A stretch of 64,000 nt of DNA from G965197005 sp965197005 (GTDB lineage Bacteria; Pseudomonadota; Gammaproteobacteria; Pseudomonadales; Oceanobacteraceae): assembly GCA_965197005.1 (NCBI GenBank), contig OZ239982.1, forward strand, positions 2,294,001 through 2,358,000. Reading direction: 5' to 3'. The notes beneath the pieces were generated by a model. The model searched no databases. It was not told the DNA's origin and saw nothing but the letters and a program-made list of their open reading frames with translations. Shown here one piece after another: positions 52,911 through 62,013 of this stretch; position 1 is the stretch's first letter, and each line of letters opens with the position of its first letter. Both the position numbers and the translations under genes were made by a program.

Positions 52911-53734
52911 GCGCATACTATGGCGTAATGGGCAATCCCATTAAACACAGCCTATCCCCAGACATTCACACTCTATTTGCCCAACAAACCAAGCAAGATA
53001 TGCGCTATCAAGCCTTATTGGTTGGCGAACAGGAATTTGCAGCGGCGGTACACCGCTTTTTTGCCCAAGGTGGCAAAGGCTTAAATGTGACCTTACCTTT
53101 TAAACAACAAGCATGGCAGCTTGCCCAACAAACCAGCCAACGAGCAGATAATGCTCAAGCAGTGAATACCTTAACGCTACTTGATAATGGACAAATTCAT
53201 GGCGACAACACCGATGGCGAAGGGCTATTAAACGATTTAGCCAACCAATACACCCAACAGCTAGAAGGCAAACGTCTATTAATTATTGGAGCAGGTGGTG
53301 CAGTGCGTGGTGTGCTGGCAAACCTATTAGCAGAAAACCCCCATGAATTGGTTATAAGCAACCGAACACTTGCCAGTGCCGAGCTACTCGCCGAGCATTT
53401 TGCAGACCAAGGACAGATTAATGCCCTACCCATGACTCAGGTTAAAGGGCCTTTTGATGTAATTATTAACGGCACTTCTGCCAGTTTACAACAGCGTTTA
53501 CCAGAGTTGCATGAACAGTTAGTCAACAGCCATACACTGATTTACGATATGGTTTATGGAGCAAAGCCTACCGTATTTATGCAATGGGGCTTAGAACAAG
53601 GCGCGCATCAGGTAGCCGATGGGTTAGGCATGCTAGTTGAACAAGCGGCTGCAGCCTTTAAACTATGGCGACAGGTTGATGTTAACAGCATTCAAGCAAT
53701 TAGCCATATGCGCAAACAATTATCTAACCATTAA
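52907..53734 (+). CDS. aroE: Shikimate dehydrogenase
   Basis: 275 aa from the ATG at 52907. NADPH-dependent reduction of 3-dehydroshikimate. MGNPIKHSLSPDIHTLFA (shikimate Ser/Ser site), NVTLPFKQQAW (catalytic Lys, about 65), GDNTDGEGLLNDL (Asp, about 100) and the NADP loop GAGGAVRGVLANL (about 128) are present. hemF-aroE is the arrangement seen in pseudomonads. Confidence 0.97.
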   Translation: MSAYYGVMGNPIKHSLSPDIHTLFAQQTKQDMRYQALLVGEQEFAAAVHRFFAQGGKGLNVTLPFKQQAWQLAQQTSQRADNAQAVNTLTLLDNGQIHGDNTDGEGLLNDLANQYTQQLEGKRLLIIGAGGAVRGVLANLLAENPHELVISNRTLASAELLAEHFADQGQINALPMTQVKGPFDVIINGTSASLQQRLPELHEQLVNSHTLIYDMVYGAKPTVFMQWGLEQGAHQVADGLGMLVEQAAAAFKLWRQVDVNSIQAISHMRKQLSNH

Positions 53735-53748
53735 GAGAATAAACCAGC

Positions 53749-54576
53749 ATGGATAAAATCATAGAAGTTGAACAGCTTGCCGATAACCAATGGCGAACAA
53801 AACACTTACCTAAAAACTGGCTCATCATTGAATTAAGCCCCCAAGACGTATTTGCTGCAGGACATATTCAAGGCTCAGTGCATTTAGATTATAAACTCAC
53901 ACAACCTGGTAGCATGCCAGAGCCTGGCGGTATGTTAGATAAAGCTCGTGTATCTGAATTATTTTCTCAATTGGGTATTTGCCATGACAGTTTTTTAATT
54001 TTATCTGATTATGAAGGTGGTGGTTGGGCAGGACGCTTTGCATGGATGCTGGACATGCTTGGACACGACAGCTACTGCTATTTAAATGGTGGATTACAAG
54101 CATGGCAAGGCGCTAATTTACCCTTAACAACCGACACCAGCAAAGTAAATACCAGCCAATATCAAGCACAAAATTATCATCAAGCACACCGTATTGACAA
54201 AGACAGCTTATTAGACATGCTAGGACAAGATAATCTGGTTATTTGGGACGCACGCTCACCTGCAGAATATGCAGGCAGCAAAGCCAATTCTGCCTTTGCA
54301 GGACACATTCCCCATGCTTTACATTATGAATGGACAGAACTGATGGACAGCAGCCGCCATTTACGCCTTAAACCTTTAGCACAGATTAAAAACAGCTTAG
54401 CCAACTTAGGTATTGATGACAGCAAAACCATCGTTACCTATTGCCAATCCAATCATCGCTCAGGTTTAACCTATATGGTCGGACGATTGCTAGGGCTTAA
54501 TATTATTGCCTACGCTGGCGGCTGGGCAGAATGGGGCAATGACCCTGACACCCCTAAAACAACACTGGAGAAATAA
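53749..54576 (+). CDS. sseA: Two-domain sulfurtransferase (rhodanese)
   Basis: 275 aa. Tandem rhodanese domains. The N-terminal one (about 10-120) has Asp in place of the catalytic Cys (LSDYEGGGWAGR) and is structural. The C-terminal one (about 150-270) has the active-site loop YCQSNHRSGLTYM with Cys near 230. The loop CQSNHR is closer to thiosulfate sulfurtransferases than to the CGSGVT of mercaptopyruvate-type SseA. psd starts immediately after the stop, so the two are co-transcribed. Confidence 0.93.
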   Translation: MDKIIEVEQLADNQWRTKHLPKNWLIIELSPQDVFAAGHIQGSVHLDYKLTQPGSMPEPGGMLDKARVSELFSQLGICHDSFLILSDYEGGGWAGRFAWMLDMLGHDSYCYLNGGLQAWQGANLPLTTDTSKVNTSQYQAQNYHQAHRIDKDSLLDMLGQDNLVIWDARSPAEYAGSKANSAFAGHIPHALHYEWTELMDSSRHLRLKPLAQIKNSLANLGIDDSKTIVTYCQSNHRSGLTYMVGRLLGLNIIAYAGGWAEWGNDPDTPKTTLEK

Positions 54577-55428
54577 ATGTTAGACGAAAAACTCTTTGCC
54601 CTAAGCCAATATCCCTTACCGCATCATGGCATCTCACGCTTGGCCGGCAAACTTGCAGAAAGCAAACGCCCTTGGTTAAAAAATACATTAATTAAGCGTT
54701 TTATTGCAACTTATGGGGTCAACATGCAAGAAGCACAGCGAGAAAATCCCAATGAATATGTTAACTTTAACGACTTTTTCACCCGCGAACTCAAACCAGA
54801 AGCACGCCCCATTATTGCTGACTCCCACAGTATTATTAGTCCAGCAGATGGTGCAATTTCACAATTTGGACACATTCATAGCGGACAGATTATTCAAGCT
54901 AAAGGGCAGGACTATCAGGTACAAACGCTACTAGGTGGTCATCATAAAACAGCGGAAGCCTTTATCAATGGCGAATTTATGTGCATCTATTTATCGCCCA
55001 AAGATTATCATCGCCTACACATGCCCATAGATGGCACGCTCAAACAAAGCATCTATATTCCAGGGCGTTTATTTTCCGTCAATCCTGCCACCGCCAACAA
55101 CGTCCCCAATTTATTTGCACGCAATGAACGGCTGGTATGTATTTTTGATACCGCCATAGGTGACGTTGCCATGGTACTTGTAGGTGCCATGATTGTAGCG
55201 GCAATTGAAACAGTATGGGCAGGTCGAATTACCCCTTTCTCCACCCCTAGCCAACAAGATTTTAATGCACTTGATAACCCCATCAGCCTGAAAAAAGGAG
55301 CAGAAATGGGACGTTTTTGTTTAGGCTCTACCGTCATCATGTGTTTTCCTGAAAACAGCATAAACTGGCTTAATAACTGTCAAACAGGACAAAGCATACA
55401 AATGGGGCAAGTTTTGGCACACTGTTAA
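54577..55428 (+). CDS. psd: Phosphatidylserine decarboxylase proenzyme
   Basis: 283 aa. It makes phosphatidylethanolamine at the inner membrane. The proenzyme cleaves itself in FCLGSTVIMCF at the LGST motif (about 250), leaving a pyruvoyl group on the small alpha subunit. Catalytic triad residues are seen in ISPADGAISQFG (Asp) and YHRLHMPIDG (His) with the LGST Ser. The ATG directly follows the sseA stop, so there is no intergenic space. Confidence 0.97.
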   Translation: MLDEKLFALSQYPLPHHGISRLAGKLAESKRPWLKNTLIKRFIATYGVNMQEAQRENPNEYVNFNDFFTRELKPEARPIIADSHSIISPADGAISQFGHIHSGQIIQAKGQDYQVQTLLGGHHKTAEAFINGEFMCIYLSPKDYHRLHMPIDGTLKQSIYIPGRLFSVNPATANNVPNLFARNERLVCIFDTAIGDVAMVLVGAMIVAAIETVWAGRITPFSTPSQQDFNALDNPISLKKGAEMGRFCLGSTVIMCFPENSINWLNNCQTGQSIQMGQVLAHC

Positions 55429-55502
55429 CCATAAAACAACATAAAAGCCGTTAATCATTTACCTAAATGGTCGATACCAGTAACACAACAAAGGAGAAAA
55501 CA

Positions 55503-55997
55503 ATGCACGGTTTTTATCAACAATTAATCTGTATATTGCTCATTAGCAGCTCACTGCCTATCTTTGCACAACAACCAGCAGCGCTTAGCAATGACCAATC
55601 TACAGCGAAAACAACAAACCTAAAACTACAAAATTTGCCGCTTGAAATACAGCAAATAAAAACACTATGCCCATGGCGTAGCAAGCAAGGCAAAGGCATA
55701 GTTCGTGTTATTTACAGTCAAGAAAAGCAAGCCAATCGACTTTATTTACAATGGATTAAAAGCGCAACAGCCACCACCGTCAGCAAACTATTAAGCAGCA
55801 TTACAGTACAAGAACTACAAACCACCGATTACCGTTTTTCCATGCCTAGTCAGATTATTCGAGATAATAGCTGCACCCTCATTAGTAAAGCCTTTAAACT
55901 ACCAGAAAAACGACCGTATCGGCTGTATATTCGACTCAGCGGATTTGGACAATACCAGTTTAGTCAACGCCAAATCCTAGCCGATGGAGAACATTAA
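55503..55997 (+). CDS. Small secreted protein of unknown function
   Basis: 164 aa from the ATG at 55503, with AAGGAG 6 bp away. The reading frame extends 12 codons further upstream but without a ribosome site. MHGFYQQLICILLISSSLPIFAQ is a clear signal peptide. Two Cys (LCPWRSK about 59, SCTLISKAF about 123) could form a disulfide. The region LPLEIQQIKTLCPWRSKQG is followed by a beta-rich part (GIVRVIYSQEKQANRLYLQW). I recognise no family. It overlaps fabY tail-to-tail by 4 nt. Confidence 0.75.
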   Translation: MHGFYQQLICILLISSSLPIFAQQPAALSNDQSTAKTTNLKLQNLPLEIQQIKTLCPWRSKQGKGIVRVIYSQEKQANRLYLQWIKSATATTVSKLLSSITVQELQTTDYRFSMPSQIIRDNSCTLISKAFKLPEKRPYRLYIRLSGFGQYQFSQRQILADGEH

Positions 55998-57922
55998 TTC
56001 TTATTACTAAGGGTTAAATCCATATCAGCATACGGATTACAAGTAGGCAAATCAATGGCATGCTTAAAGCCATTTAACGTAATTTCAGTTGCACTTAACT
56101 GAATATCCTGCTCGCCAATCATGCCCTCACCAAAACGATAAATTAACTGGTAATCGCCCTTAGTGGCAGCATCTTGATAATCTGCCTGCGCCTTACTCAC
56201 TGGCTCTAACGCCTTTGCATATTGCTGCATAAGCTGTTTACCATAACGCTGTTGTAACATCTGATAAGTTACGCTCGCAGAAAACACAGGCGCACTGGCA
56301 TTATTACCACCAAAACCCTTAGAATTAATAAAACCAACCTCTTTAACCGCACAGGCATAATGCTCAGTGCTAATATGTAAATGCTCATCATAAACATCAT
56401 CAGCCACCTGCTTAATTGTTGTAATTCCTGGCATAATTTGGTACTTAAAAACCCCCAAAGCCACCGCCAACTGATCTCCACTGGCAGGTGCAATCGTATG
56501 TCCAACATAAGCCTTAGGCGCACATAATGCCCATTCATTTAACTGATAAGTCTGTGCTAAACGATGATAAATTAATGACTCGCTCACTCTATTTTGCGGT
56601 GTGCTAGAGCCATGCGCCAGAATAAAACTACGCTCTTTTAATGCACGCTCACCTAAAATAGCCTTTGTCAGTGCCAGCGACTTTGCCATAGTAATATAAT
56701 TACCAATACCAGGGGCGGTAATAGACTTTTTGTATCCGTCCGCATTAATAAACACCTCAGGAACAGAACCAAGCACCTCAGCACCCAGCTCTATTGCCAA
56801 TTTATCGTCCATTAAAATAGCAACCTGCGCCCCCTCACCTAAAGTAAACCCACAATTCTCACCAAAAGGACGCGAGCTTTGGCGTAAATCAACAGCCTGA
56901 TTACCCGCCAACTTTTGCAACCCCTCCATATTTGCCAATGCCCCCATATTACCGAAACCCTCAATAATTTCAGGGGTAATCGCACACTCACTGCTAGCAA
57001 CAATAGCAACACGAGTACGTCCTGCTTTAAGATCTGCCAATGCACTATGTAAATTATATAAAAACGTTGCACAAGCCCCAGAACTGGTCATTGTAGTACC
57101 CACATTGCCCGTCACATAAGCATTAATAAAATCCGTAGACATGCTATTTAATCCCAATGCCAACTGCTTACTACTTACTCGTTCACCCAACAAACGACTT
57201 TTTAACAAGCCCCCCAACCCTTCTTGATGCACCTGACCTGCAATTGAACCGCTATAAGTACCTACCTCATCAGGTGCAACCGCATCTAACACCTGTTGCC
57301 AATTTAAACCACTTGATAAAATAGCATCGCTGGTCGCAAAAATAGTCGCCTGCAACCCTCTTGGCTGATAACGGCTAGCATATAAATCCGCAGGATTAAA
57401 CCCCGTAGGAAATTGTCCAGCACTTTTAATAGGGTTATCGCGATAACTCGCATGCTGAACGCACATATCACCAATTACCTGTACCTGCACCCTACCTTGA
57501 TGAGGTTGACTCAACCGCCAATTAACAGGAATTGGCTTAGGTAGCTGCTTAACAGGCACACTAAAATTAAGACCCTGTGAATGCCCACTTAACATCATTT
57601 TCTGATGCTCATAAGTTGCATCTACAGAAAAATGATTAGACTCTATTTTGCGAATTAACGTACCAGATAACACCATATCTTGTAGTTTTTGCGTTATTTG
57701 CTGTGTATTGACTAAATCGCCTTGCGCCGTGTAATACGCCCCTTGCTTATACTGTACAAGGCGCATTAAAGTCGCCAACTCCAATAGCGTCTGTTGCTGC
57801 TGTTGATGCCCAAGTGCAGAAAAAACCATACGCCTAAAACCCTGATTAAACGACGTACGTCCCGCAGCATTAACGCCACCCATTGCCACAATTACTGGTA
57901 AAACGGTCATTTTTATACTCAC
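55994..57922 (-). CDS. fabY: FabY-type beta-ketoacyl-ACP synthase
   Basis: 642 aa. Matches the Pseudomonas aeruginosa FabY type of ketosynthase, which starts fatty-acid synthesis in place of FabH. The N-terminus VIVAMGGVNAAGRTSFNQGF is characteristic, followed by KSAGQLPTGF and YQPRGLQATIFATSDAI. Catalytic Cys is in TSSGACATFLYNLHSALAD, and the two His in LAHGSSTPQNRVSES and AYVGHTIAPASGDQLAVALG. FINSKGFGGNNASAP closes the thiolase fold. Long for a KAS (about 410 aa) because of the FabY-specific N- and C-terminal extensions. Divergent from a GlxA-type regulator. Confidence 0.9.
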   Translation of the reverse strand: MSIKMTVLPVIVAMGGVNAAGRTSFNQGFRRMVFSALGHQQQQQTLLELATLMRLVQYKQGAYYTAQGDLVNTQQITQKLQDMVLSGTLIRKIESNHFSVDATYEHQKMMLSGHSQGLNFSVPVKQLPKPIPVNWRLSQPHQGRVQVQVIGDMCVQHASYRDNPIKSAGQFPTGFNPADLYASRYQPRGLQATIFATSDAILSSGLNWQQVLDAVAPDEVGTYSGSIAGQVHQEGLGGLLKSRLLGERVSSKQLALGLNSMSTDFINAYVTGNVGTTMTSSGACATFLYNLHSALADLKAGRTRVAIVASSECAITPEIIEGFGNMGALANMEGLQKLAGNQAVDLRQSSRPFGENCGFTLGEGAQVAILMDDKLAIELGAEVLGSVPEVFINADGYKKSITAPGIGNYITMAKSLALTKAILGERALKERSFILAHGSSTPQNRVSESLIYHRLAQTYQLNEWALCAPKAYVGHTIAPASGDQLAVALGVFKYQIMPGITTIKQVADDVYDEHLHISTEHYACAVKEVGFINSKGFGGNNASAPVFSASVTYQMLQQRYGKQLMQQYAKALEPVSKAQADYQDAATKGDYQLIYRFGEGMIGEQDIQLSATEITLNGFKHAIDLPTCNPYADMDLTLSNKN

Positions 57923-58060
57923 TTATTTTTTTTATAGAAATAAAACAGCGTTCAGTGTACGCTAAGCGACAAAACAATAATGACAAATAACCGCCATAAA
58001 CTATAACAATTACGCCAATTTGCTTTTTTTGCCTAATCCCTAACTAAATAAAGAACTTAA

Positions 58061-59074
58061 ATGCCAGATACCGCCCCCAAACCCAGTTATCAAATTGCCC
58101 TTATGATATACCCACAAATGCTTGCCACCAGCGTAACCTTACCCATTGAAATGCTCCAAACAGGTTATGCATTTGCATCACGCCATAGCCAGCAAGTACC
58201 ACAATTAACTATTCATCTAATCAGTCAAGATGGCAAGCCAGTCCAGTCCCAAGGCGGATTAACATTTCATGCAGATAACAGCTGCGCCACCCTAGAGGCC
58301 GTCGATTTATTAATTTTACCTAGCCTATGGCGCAATCCTCGCCCAATTTTAAAGCAACAAGCCACACTAATTAACTGGCTACAACAAAAACACCAGCAAC
58401 AACCAAACATATCGATGATAGGTGTCGGCACAGGCAACTGCTTTTTAGCGCAAGCAGGCATACTAGATGGCAAACCCGCAACCACACACTGGTACTATAG
58501 CAAGCAATTTAAACGAGATTACCCACAAGTATTACTCAAGCCAGACTATTTTATTACCCAATCAGACAACCTCTACAGCGTAGCCAGCTTAAACGCCTTT
58601 GCAGATGTCATTGTGCATATTATAGAAACCGTATACGGACAAGCCAGCGCACTGCATGTACAACGCAACTTCTCGCATGAAATTCGCAAACCTTATGAAC
58701 AACAGCGTTATCTTGCCGATAGCAACGAACGCCACCCAGATGAACTGATTGCCCAAATTCAATTTTATATGCAACACAACCTCAACAAACCGAAAACACA
58801 AACACAACTGGCTCAGCAATTTGCAATTAGCCCACGCAGCTTACAGCGACGTTTTCGGCTTGCCATCAACAAAAGTCCCAGTGCTTACTGGCAAGCACTA
58901 CGCATACACGCAGCCAAAGAGTTATTGACCCACAGTAACTTAAACGTACAAGAAATAGCCTTAGAAGTTGGCTACAGTAATCACAGTTTATTCACACAAC
59001 AGTTTAAACAACAACTAAGGCAAACCCCTCGTACCTATCGAAAACTGGTGCGTAAAAAATTATTTTCCAGCTAA
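58061..59074 (+). CDS. GlxA-type AraC family regulator with DJ-1/PfpI domain
   Basis: 337 aa. The N-terminal DJ-1/PfpI-like domain (about 10-190) includes YQIALMIYPQMLATSVTLP and VGTGNCFLAQAGILDG (Cys in the nucleophile-elbow position). The C-terminal AraC helix-turn-helix pair (about 235-335) includes LAQQFAISPRSLQRRFRLAI and IALEVGYSNHSLFTQQFK. GlxA-type regulators commonly control amine, betaine or stress genes. The target is unknown. Divergent from fabY (138 bp between starts), whose promoter it may read, and tail-to-tail with znuB. Confidence 0.92.
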   Translation: MPDTAPKPSYQIALMIYPQMLATSVTLPIEMLQTGYAFASRHSQQVPQLTIHLISQDGKPVQSQGGLTFHADNSCATLEAVDLLILPSLWRNPRPILKQQATLINWLQQKHQQQPNISMIGVGTGNCFLAQAGILDGKPATTHWYYSKQFKRDYPQVLLKPDYFITQSDNLYSVASLNAFADVIVHIIETVYGQASALHVQRNFSHEIRKPYEQQRYLADSNERHPDELIAQIQFYMQHNLNKPKTQTQLAQQFAISPRSLQRRFRLAINKSPSAYWQALRIHAAKELLTHSNLNVQEIALEVGYSNHSLFTQQFKQQLRQTPRTYRKLVRKKLFSS

Positions 59075-59077
59075 TAT

Positions 59078-59866
59078 CTAGCGTTTAGAGTGCAACAACA
59101 AACTTAACACGAATAAACCACTGCTACAGAGCACAATGCTAGGACCTGCTGGCGTATCATAAAAATAAGAACACAACATACCCAAACCCACACTCACAAA
59201 ACCCAAAACACTTGCCAGCAACACCATTTGCTTAGGCGTATGCGCCAAAGCACGTGCGCTTGCAGCAGGAATAACCAACAGCGCACTAATTAACAACAAC
59301 CCCACAACCTTCATTGCCACCGCAATAACCAATGCCAACATCACAATCAATGCCAGATTTAACCGTTTAACTGCATAGCCCTCAATACTTGCCAACTCCT
59401 GATTAATCGCCACCGCCAACAAACCACGCCAAAGTAGCGTAAGCAACCCACCCACACCAATTGCCACAGCCATAAGCCAATACAACTGCAACTTACCAGA
59501 GGCAAGCAAATCGCCAAATAAATAGCTAAATAAATCAACTCGCACATTATCAGCAAGACTTAACACCACCAACCCCAACGCCAATGCACTATGAGAAATA
59601 ATGCTCAAACTGGTATCAGATGCCAACAAACCATTACCCTGTAAAGGCATTAAAATTAACCCCAACAACAAGCAACTTAAAATAATTGCCAAATTCATAT
59701 CGACCTCTATCAACACCGCAAAGGTAATACCCAACAACGCACCATGCGCCAACGTCTCCCCCATAAACGCCATACGTCGCCAAATGACAAAACAACCTAA
59801 AGGACCCGTAATTAGACTTAAAAGCAACGCATTAAGTAATGGTAAAAACCACCAAACTTCACTCAT
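59078..59866 (-). CDS. znuB: Zinc ABC transporter permease ZnuB
   Basis: 262 aa, about eight transmembrane helices of the ABC-3 family. GPLGCFVIWRRMAFMGETLAH at the N-terminus and LLLISALLVIPAASARALA (about 190) are family hallmarks. It pairs with ZnuC and the binding protein ZnuA. It is last of zur-znuC-znuB, and its start overlaps the znuC stop (TAATG). Confidence 0.96.
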   Translation of the reverse strand: MSEVWWFLPLLNALLLSLITGPLGCFVIWRRMAFMGETLAHGALLGITFAVLIEVDMNLAIILSCLLLGLILMPLQGNGLLASDTSLSIISHSALALGLVVLSLADNVRVDLFSYLFGDLLASGKLQLYWLMAVAIGVGGLLTLLWRGLLAVAINQELASIEGYAVKRLNLALIVMLALVIAVAMKVVGLLLISALLVIPAASARALAHTPKQMVLLASVLGFVSVGLGMLCSYFYDTPAGPSIVLCSSGLFVLSLLLHSKR

Positions 59867-60594
59867 TACAACCCCCCTTTATCATCACAGACATGATGCT
59901 CATGGTTATGCTGATGAATATAAGGCGCATACTCCTGCCCAAACAAATCCAAATAAGCAGGATTTTTTGTCACCTCACTGGGACTTCCAGAACAACAAAC
60001 ATGCTTATTTAAACAAATAACCTCATCGGTTGCTGCCATGACCAAATGCAAATCATGAGAAACCATAAATACCGCACAACCCAGCTCATCTCTTAATACA
60101 GGAATAAGCCGATACAACTCTTTTTGCCCACTTACATCAATCCCCTGCATAGGCTCATCTAAAAATAAAATAGCAGGACGATTAAGCAATGCCCTAGCCA
60201 ACAAAACCCGCTGCCACTGACCACCAGACAACTTATGCAAACTATGTGCGTACAACTGCTGAATATTTAATCGCTCAAGCCAATAATCAATTTGCTGCTT
60301 ATTAGCCAAAGGAGCCAATGACAAAAAATCCACCACTTGCATAGGCAAATGTGTATCTAAAAGCAATTTTTGTGGCATATACCCCAACGCCAAACCCGCT
60401 TGCCGTGTAACATAACCAGATGTAGGCATTTGCACGCCCATTAAAATTTTCAACAAACTGCTTTTACCACTACCATTAGCACCAATTAAAGTAGTAATTT
60501 GCCCCGCCTTTAGCTGTAAATCAACCTGCTCTAAAATACGCAAATTAGCTATCTCTAACGACAACTGATGAGCCTGAATAAGCGTCTCACTCAT
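59866..60594 (-). CDS. znuC: Zinc ABC transporter ATPase ZnuC
   Basis: 242 aa from the ATG at 60594 (MSETLIQAHQ), chosen because AAGG lies 8 bp upstream; 60600 and 60624 also open in frame. Walker A is TLIGANGSGKSSLLKILMG, ABC signature LSGGQWQRVLLARALL, Walker B AILFLDEPMQGID and H-loop VSHDLHLV. The C-terminal end is His-rich (HQHNHEHHVCDD), which may bind zinc. The start overlaps zur by 8 nt, so the regulator and transporter are coupled. Confidence 0.96.
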   Translation of the reverse strand: MSETLIQAHQLSLEIANLRILEQVDLQLKAGQITTLIGANGSGKSSLLKILMGVQMPTSGYVTRQAGLALGYMPQKLLLDTHLPMQVVDFLSLAPLANKQQIDYWLERLNIQQLYAHSLHKLSGGQWQRVLLARALLNRPAILFLDEPMQGIDVSGQKELYRLIPVLRDELGCAVFMVSHDLHLVMAATDEVICLNKHVCCSGSPSEVTKNPAYLDLFGQEYAPYIHQHNHEHHVCDDKGGL

Positions 60595-61072
60595 GAGCAT
60601 GACCTTGACAATTAGGACACACACCCAAAAATTCTGTATTTTGCTGCTGAATACAAAGACCCATCTCTTTTTCTAACTTATGACGTATTCTAAGCAATGC
60701 CTTACTCTCAAGCTCCTGAGCCAAGCCACAAAGCTGACAAATAAAAAAACAATTATCATGCTGAACTTGCGGATTTGGACAGCCCACAAATGCATTTAAC
60801 GAACTAATACGATGAATCAGTTTAGCCTCAAGCAAAAAATCCAAAGCCCGATACACCGTAGGTGGCGCAGAATTAAACCCCAATGCAGCCAATTTAGGCA
60901 ACAAATCATACGCCCCCACCGGCTTATGGCTCTCCCAAACAAACTGCAACACCTGCTTACGGATAGAAGTCAAACGAATATTTTTTTGCCGACAATACAC
61001 AGTTGCTTGTGCCAATGCCTCGTGCATACACTCTTTATGATTATGTGGTTGGTAAACCGACGCTGGTAACAT
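60587..61072 (-). CDS. zur: Zinc uptake regulator Zur (Fur family)
   Basis: 161 aa from the ATG at 61072, with AGGGGG 6 bp upstream. Winged-helix domain (about 20-95) includes LTSIRKQVLQFVWESHKP and PPTVYRALDFLLEAKLIHR. The dimer/metal domain has HDNCFFICQLCGLAQELES and VCPNCQGHAHE, giving the two CxxC zinc knuckles of Fur-family proteins. Divergent from znuA, with which it shares a Zur box, so it represses both itself with znuCB and znuA when zinc is ample. Confidence 0.95.
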   Translation of the reverse strand: MLPASVYQPHNHKECMHEALAQATVYCRQKNIRLTSIRKQVLQFVWESHKPVGAYDLLPKLAALGFNSAPPTVYRALDFLLEAKLIHRISSLNAFVGCPNPQVQHDNCFFICQLCGLAQELESKALLRIRHKLEKEMGLCIQQQNTEFLGVCPNCQGHAHE

Positions 61073-61104
61073 AAAATCCCCCTAGATATGAGCTCAATAA
61101 TAAG

Positions 61105-61117
61105 GTTATAATATAGC
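61105..61117. promoter_or_regulatory. Zur box between zur and znuA
   Basis: GTTATAATATAGC is a 13-bp near-palindrome (one mismatched pair) that matches the core of the Zur consensus (GTTATAATATAAC). It lies 33-45 bp upstream of zur and 22-34 bp upstream of znuA. It contains TATAAT (61107-61112), so Zur would cover the promoter -10 itself. Gammaproteobacterial znuA-zur intergenic regions usually carry such a site. Confidence 0.75.
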
Positions 61118-61138
61118 AATTAACCTACGGACACCATC

Positions 61139-61972
61139 ATGTTTTTACGATTTTTTATTTTATTATTCGCCAGTATAAGCCTAAACACCGCCCACAGTAG
61201 CGACAGCAAAGTTCTTGCCAGCATACACCCCCTTGCCCTTATCGCCGCCTCCATTGTTGCCCCAAAAAATCTTGACACCCTACTAGATAAAGGCAGCTCA
61301 CCACACCACTTCAACCTAAAACCCTCCCACATAAAACGCATACAACAAGCCGACATTATTATCTGGGCAGGTGCACAGGTAGAACCTTATCTAGCCCGCT
61401 TTGCCGCCCGCAAAAGCACCCACCAAATCTGGCTAGACATGAGCAAAATAGCCACTAACAGCCACATACAAGACCCCCATAAATGGCTACATATAGACAG
61501 CGCAATCGCCCTACAAAAGCAACTTAGCCAACACCTAAAGCAAGACCCAACCCCCTTTAACACACAAATAACGCATACCAAAAAACAACTAAAAACCCAA
61601 CTAACCCCCTACCAAAACGAACCCTTTTTTGTTTTTCATCAAGCATACGACTATTGGGTAGAGGAATTTCAACTGAGCCAACAAAAAGCATTTAGCGAAC
61701 ATGCGCAACACAAAATAGGGCTACACTCCGCACTAAAAATACGCCAACAGCTACAGCAACAAAAAGTACGCTGCATCTTTAGCGAAGCGCAACTATCCGA
61801 CAAACTAATACGCTCAGTAGCAAACAACCTCAATATCACACAAATACAACTAGACCCTATGGGCTATCAAATAACACCCAGCAAAAACGCCTATAGAGAC
61901 TTCCTAATAGATATGGGAAACCGCTTTAGACATTGCTTAAGTCACACAAAAACAATCGAAAAAAAACCATAA
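61139..61972 (+). CDS. znuA: Periplasmic zinc-binding protein ZnuA
   Basis: 277 aa. Signal peptide MFLRFFILLFASISLNTAHS. Cluster A-I substrate-binding protein with the zinc His residues in GSSPHHFNLKPS (about 60), FHQAYDYW (about 167) and HKIGLHSA (about 193), and a ligand-position Glu/Asp late (FSEAQLSD, about 218). The flexible His/Asp-rich loop between the first two His is short here (QDPHKWLH), so the protein is about 30 residues shorter than E. coli ZnuA. It hands zinc to ZnuB/ZnuC encoded on the other strand. Confidence 0.93.
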   Translation: MFLRFFILLFASISLNTAHSSDSKVLASIHPLALIAASIVAPKNLDTLLDKGSSPHHFNLKPSHIKRIQQADIIIWAGAQVEPYLARFAARKSTHQIWLDMSKIATNSHIQDPHKWLHIDSAIALQKQLSQHLKQDPTPFNTQITHTKKQLKTQLTPYQNEPFFVFHQAYDYWVEEFQLSQQKAFSEHAQHKIGLHSALKIRQQLQQQKVRCIFSEAQLSDKLIRSVANNLNITQIQLDPMGYQITPSKNAYRDFLIDMGNRFRHCLSHTKTIEKKP

Positions 61973-62013
61973 ATACCCTAGAATAACGCCCTCAATCTAA
62001 ATGGAGAAAAATC

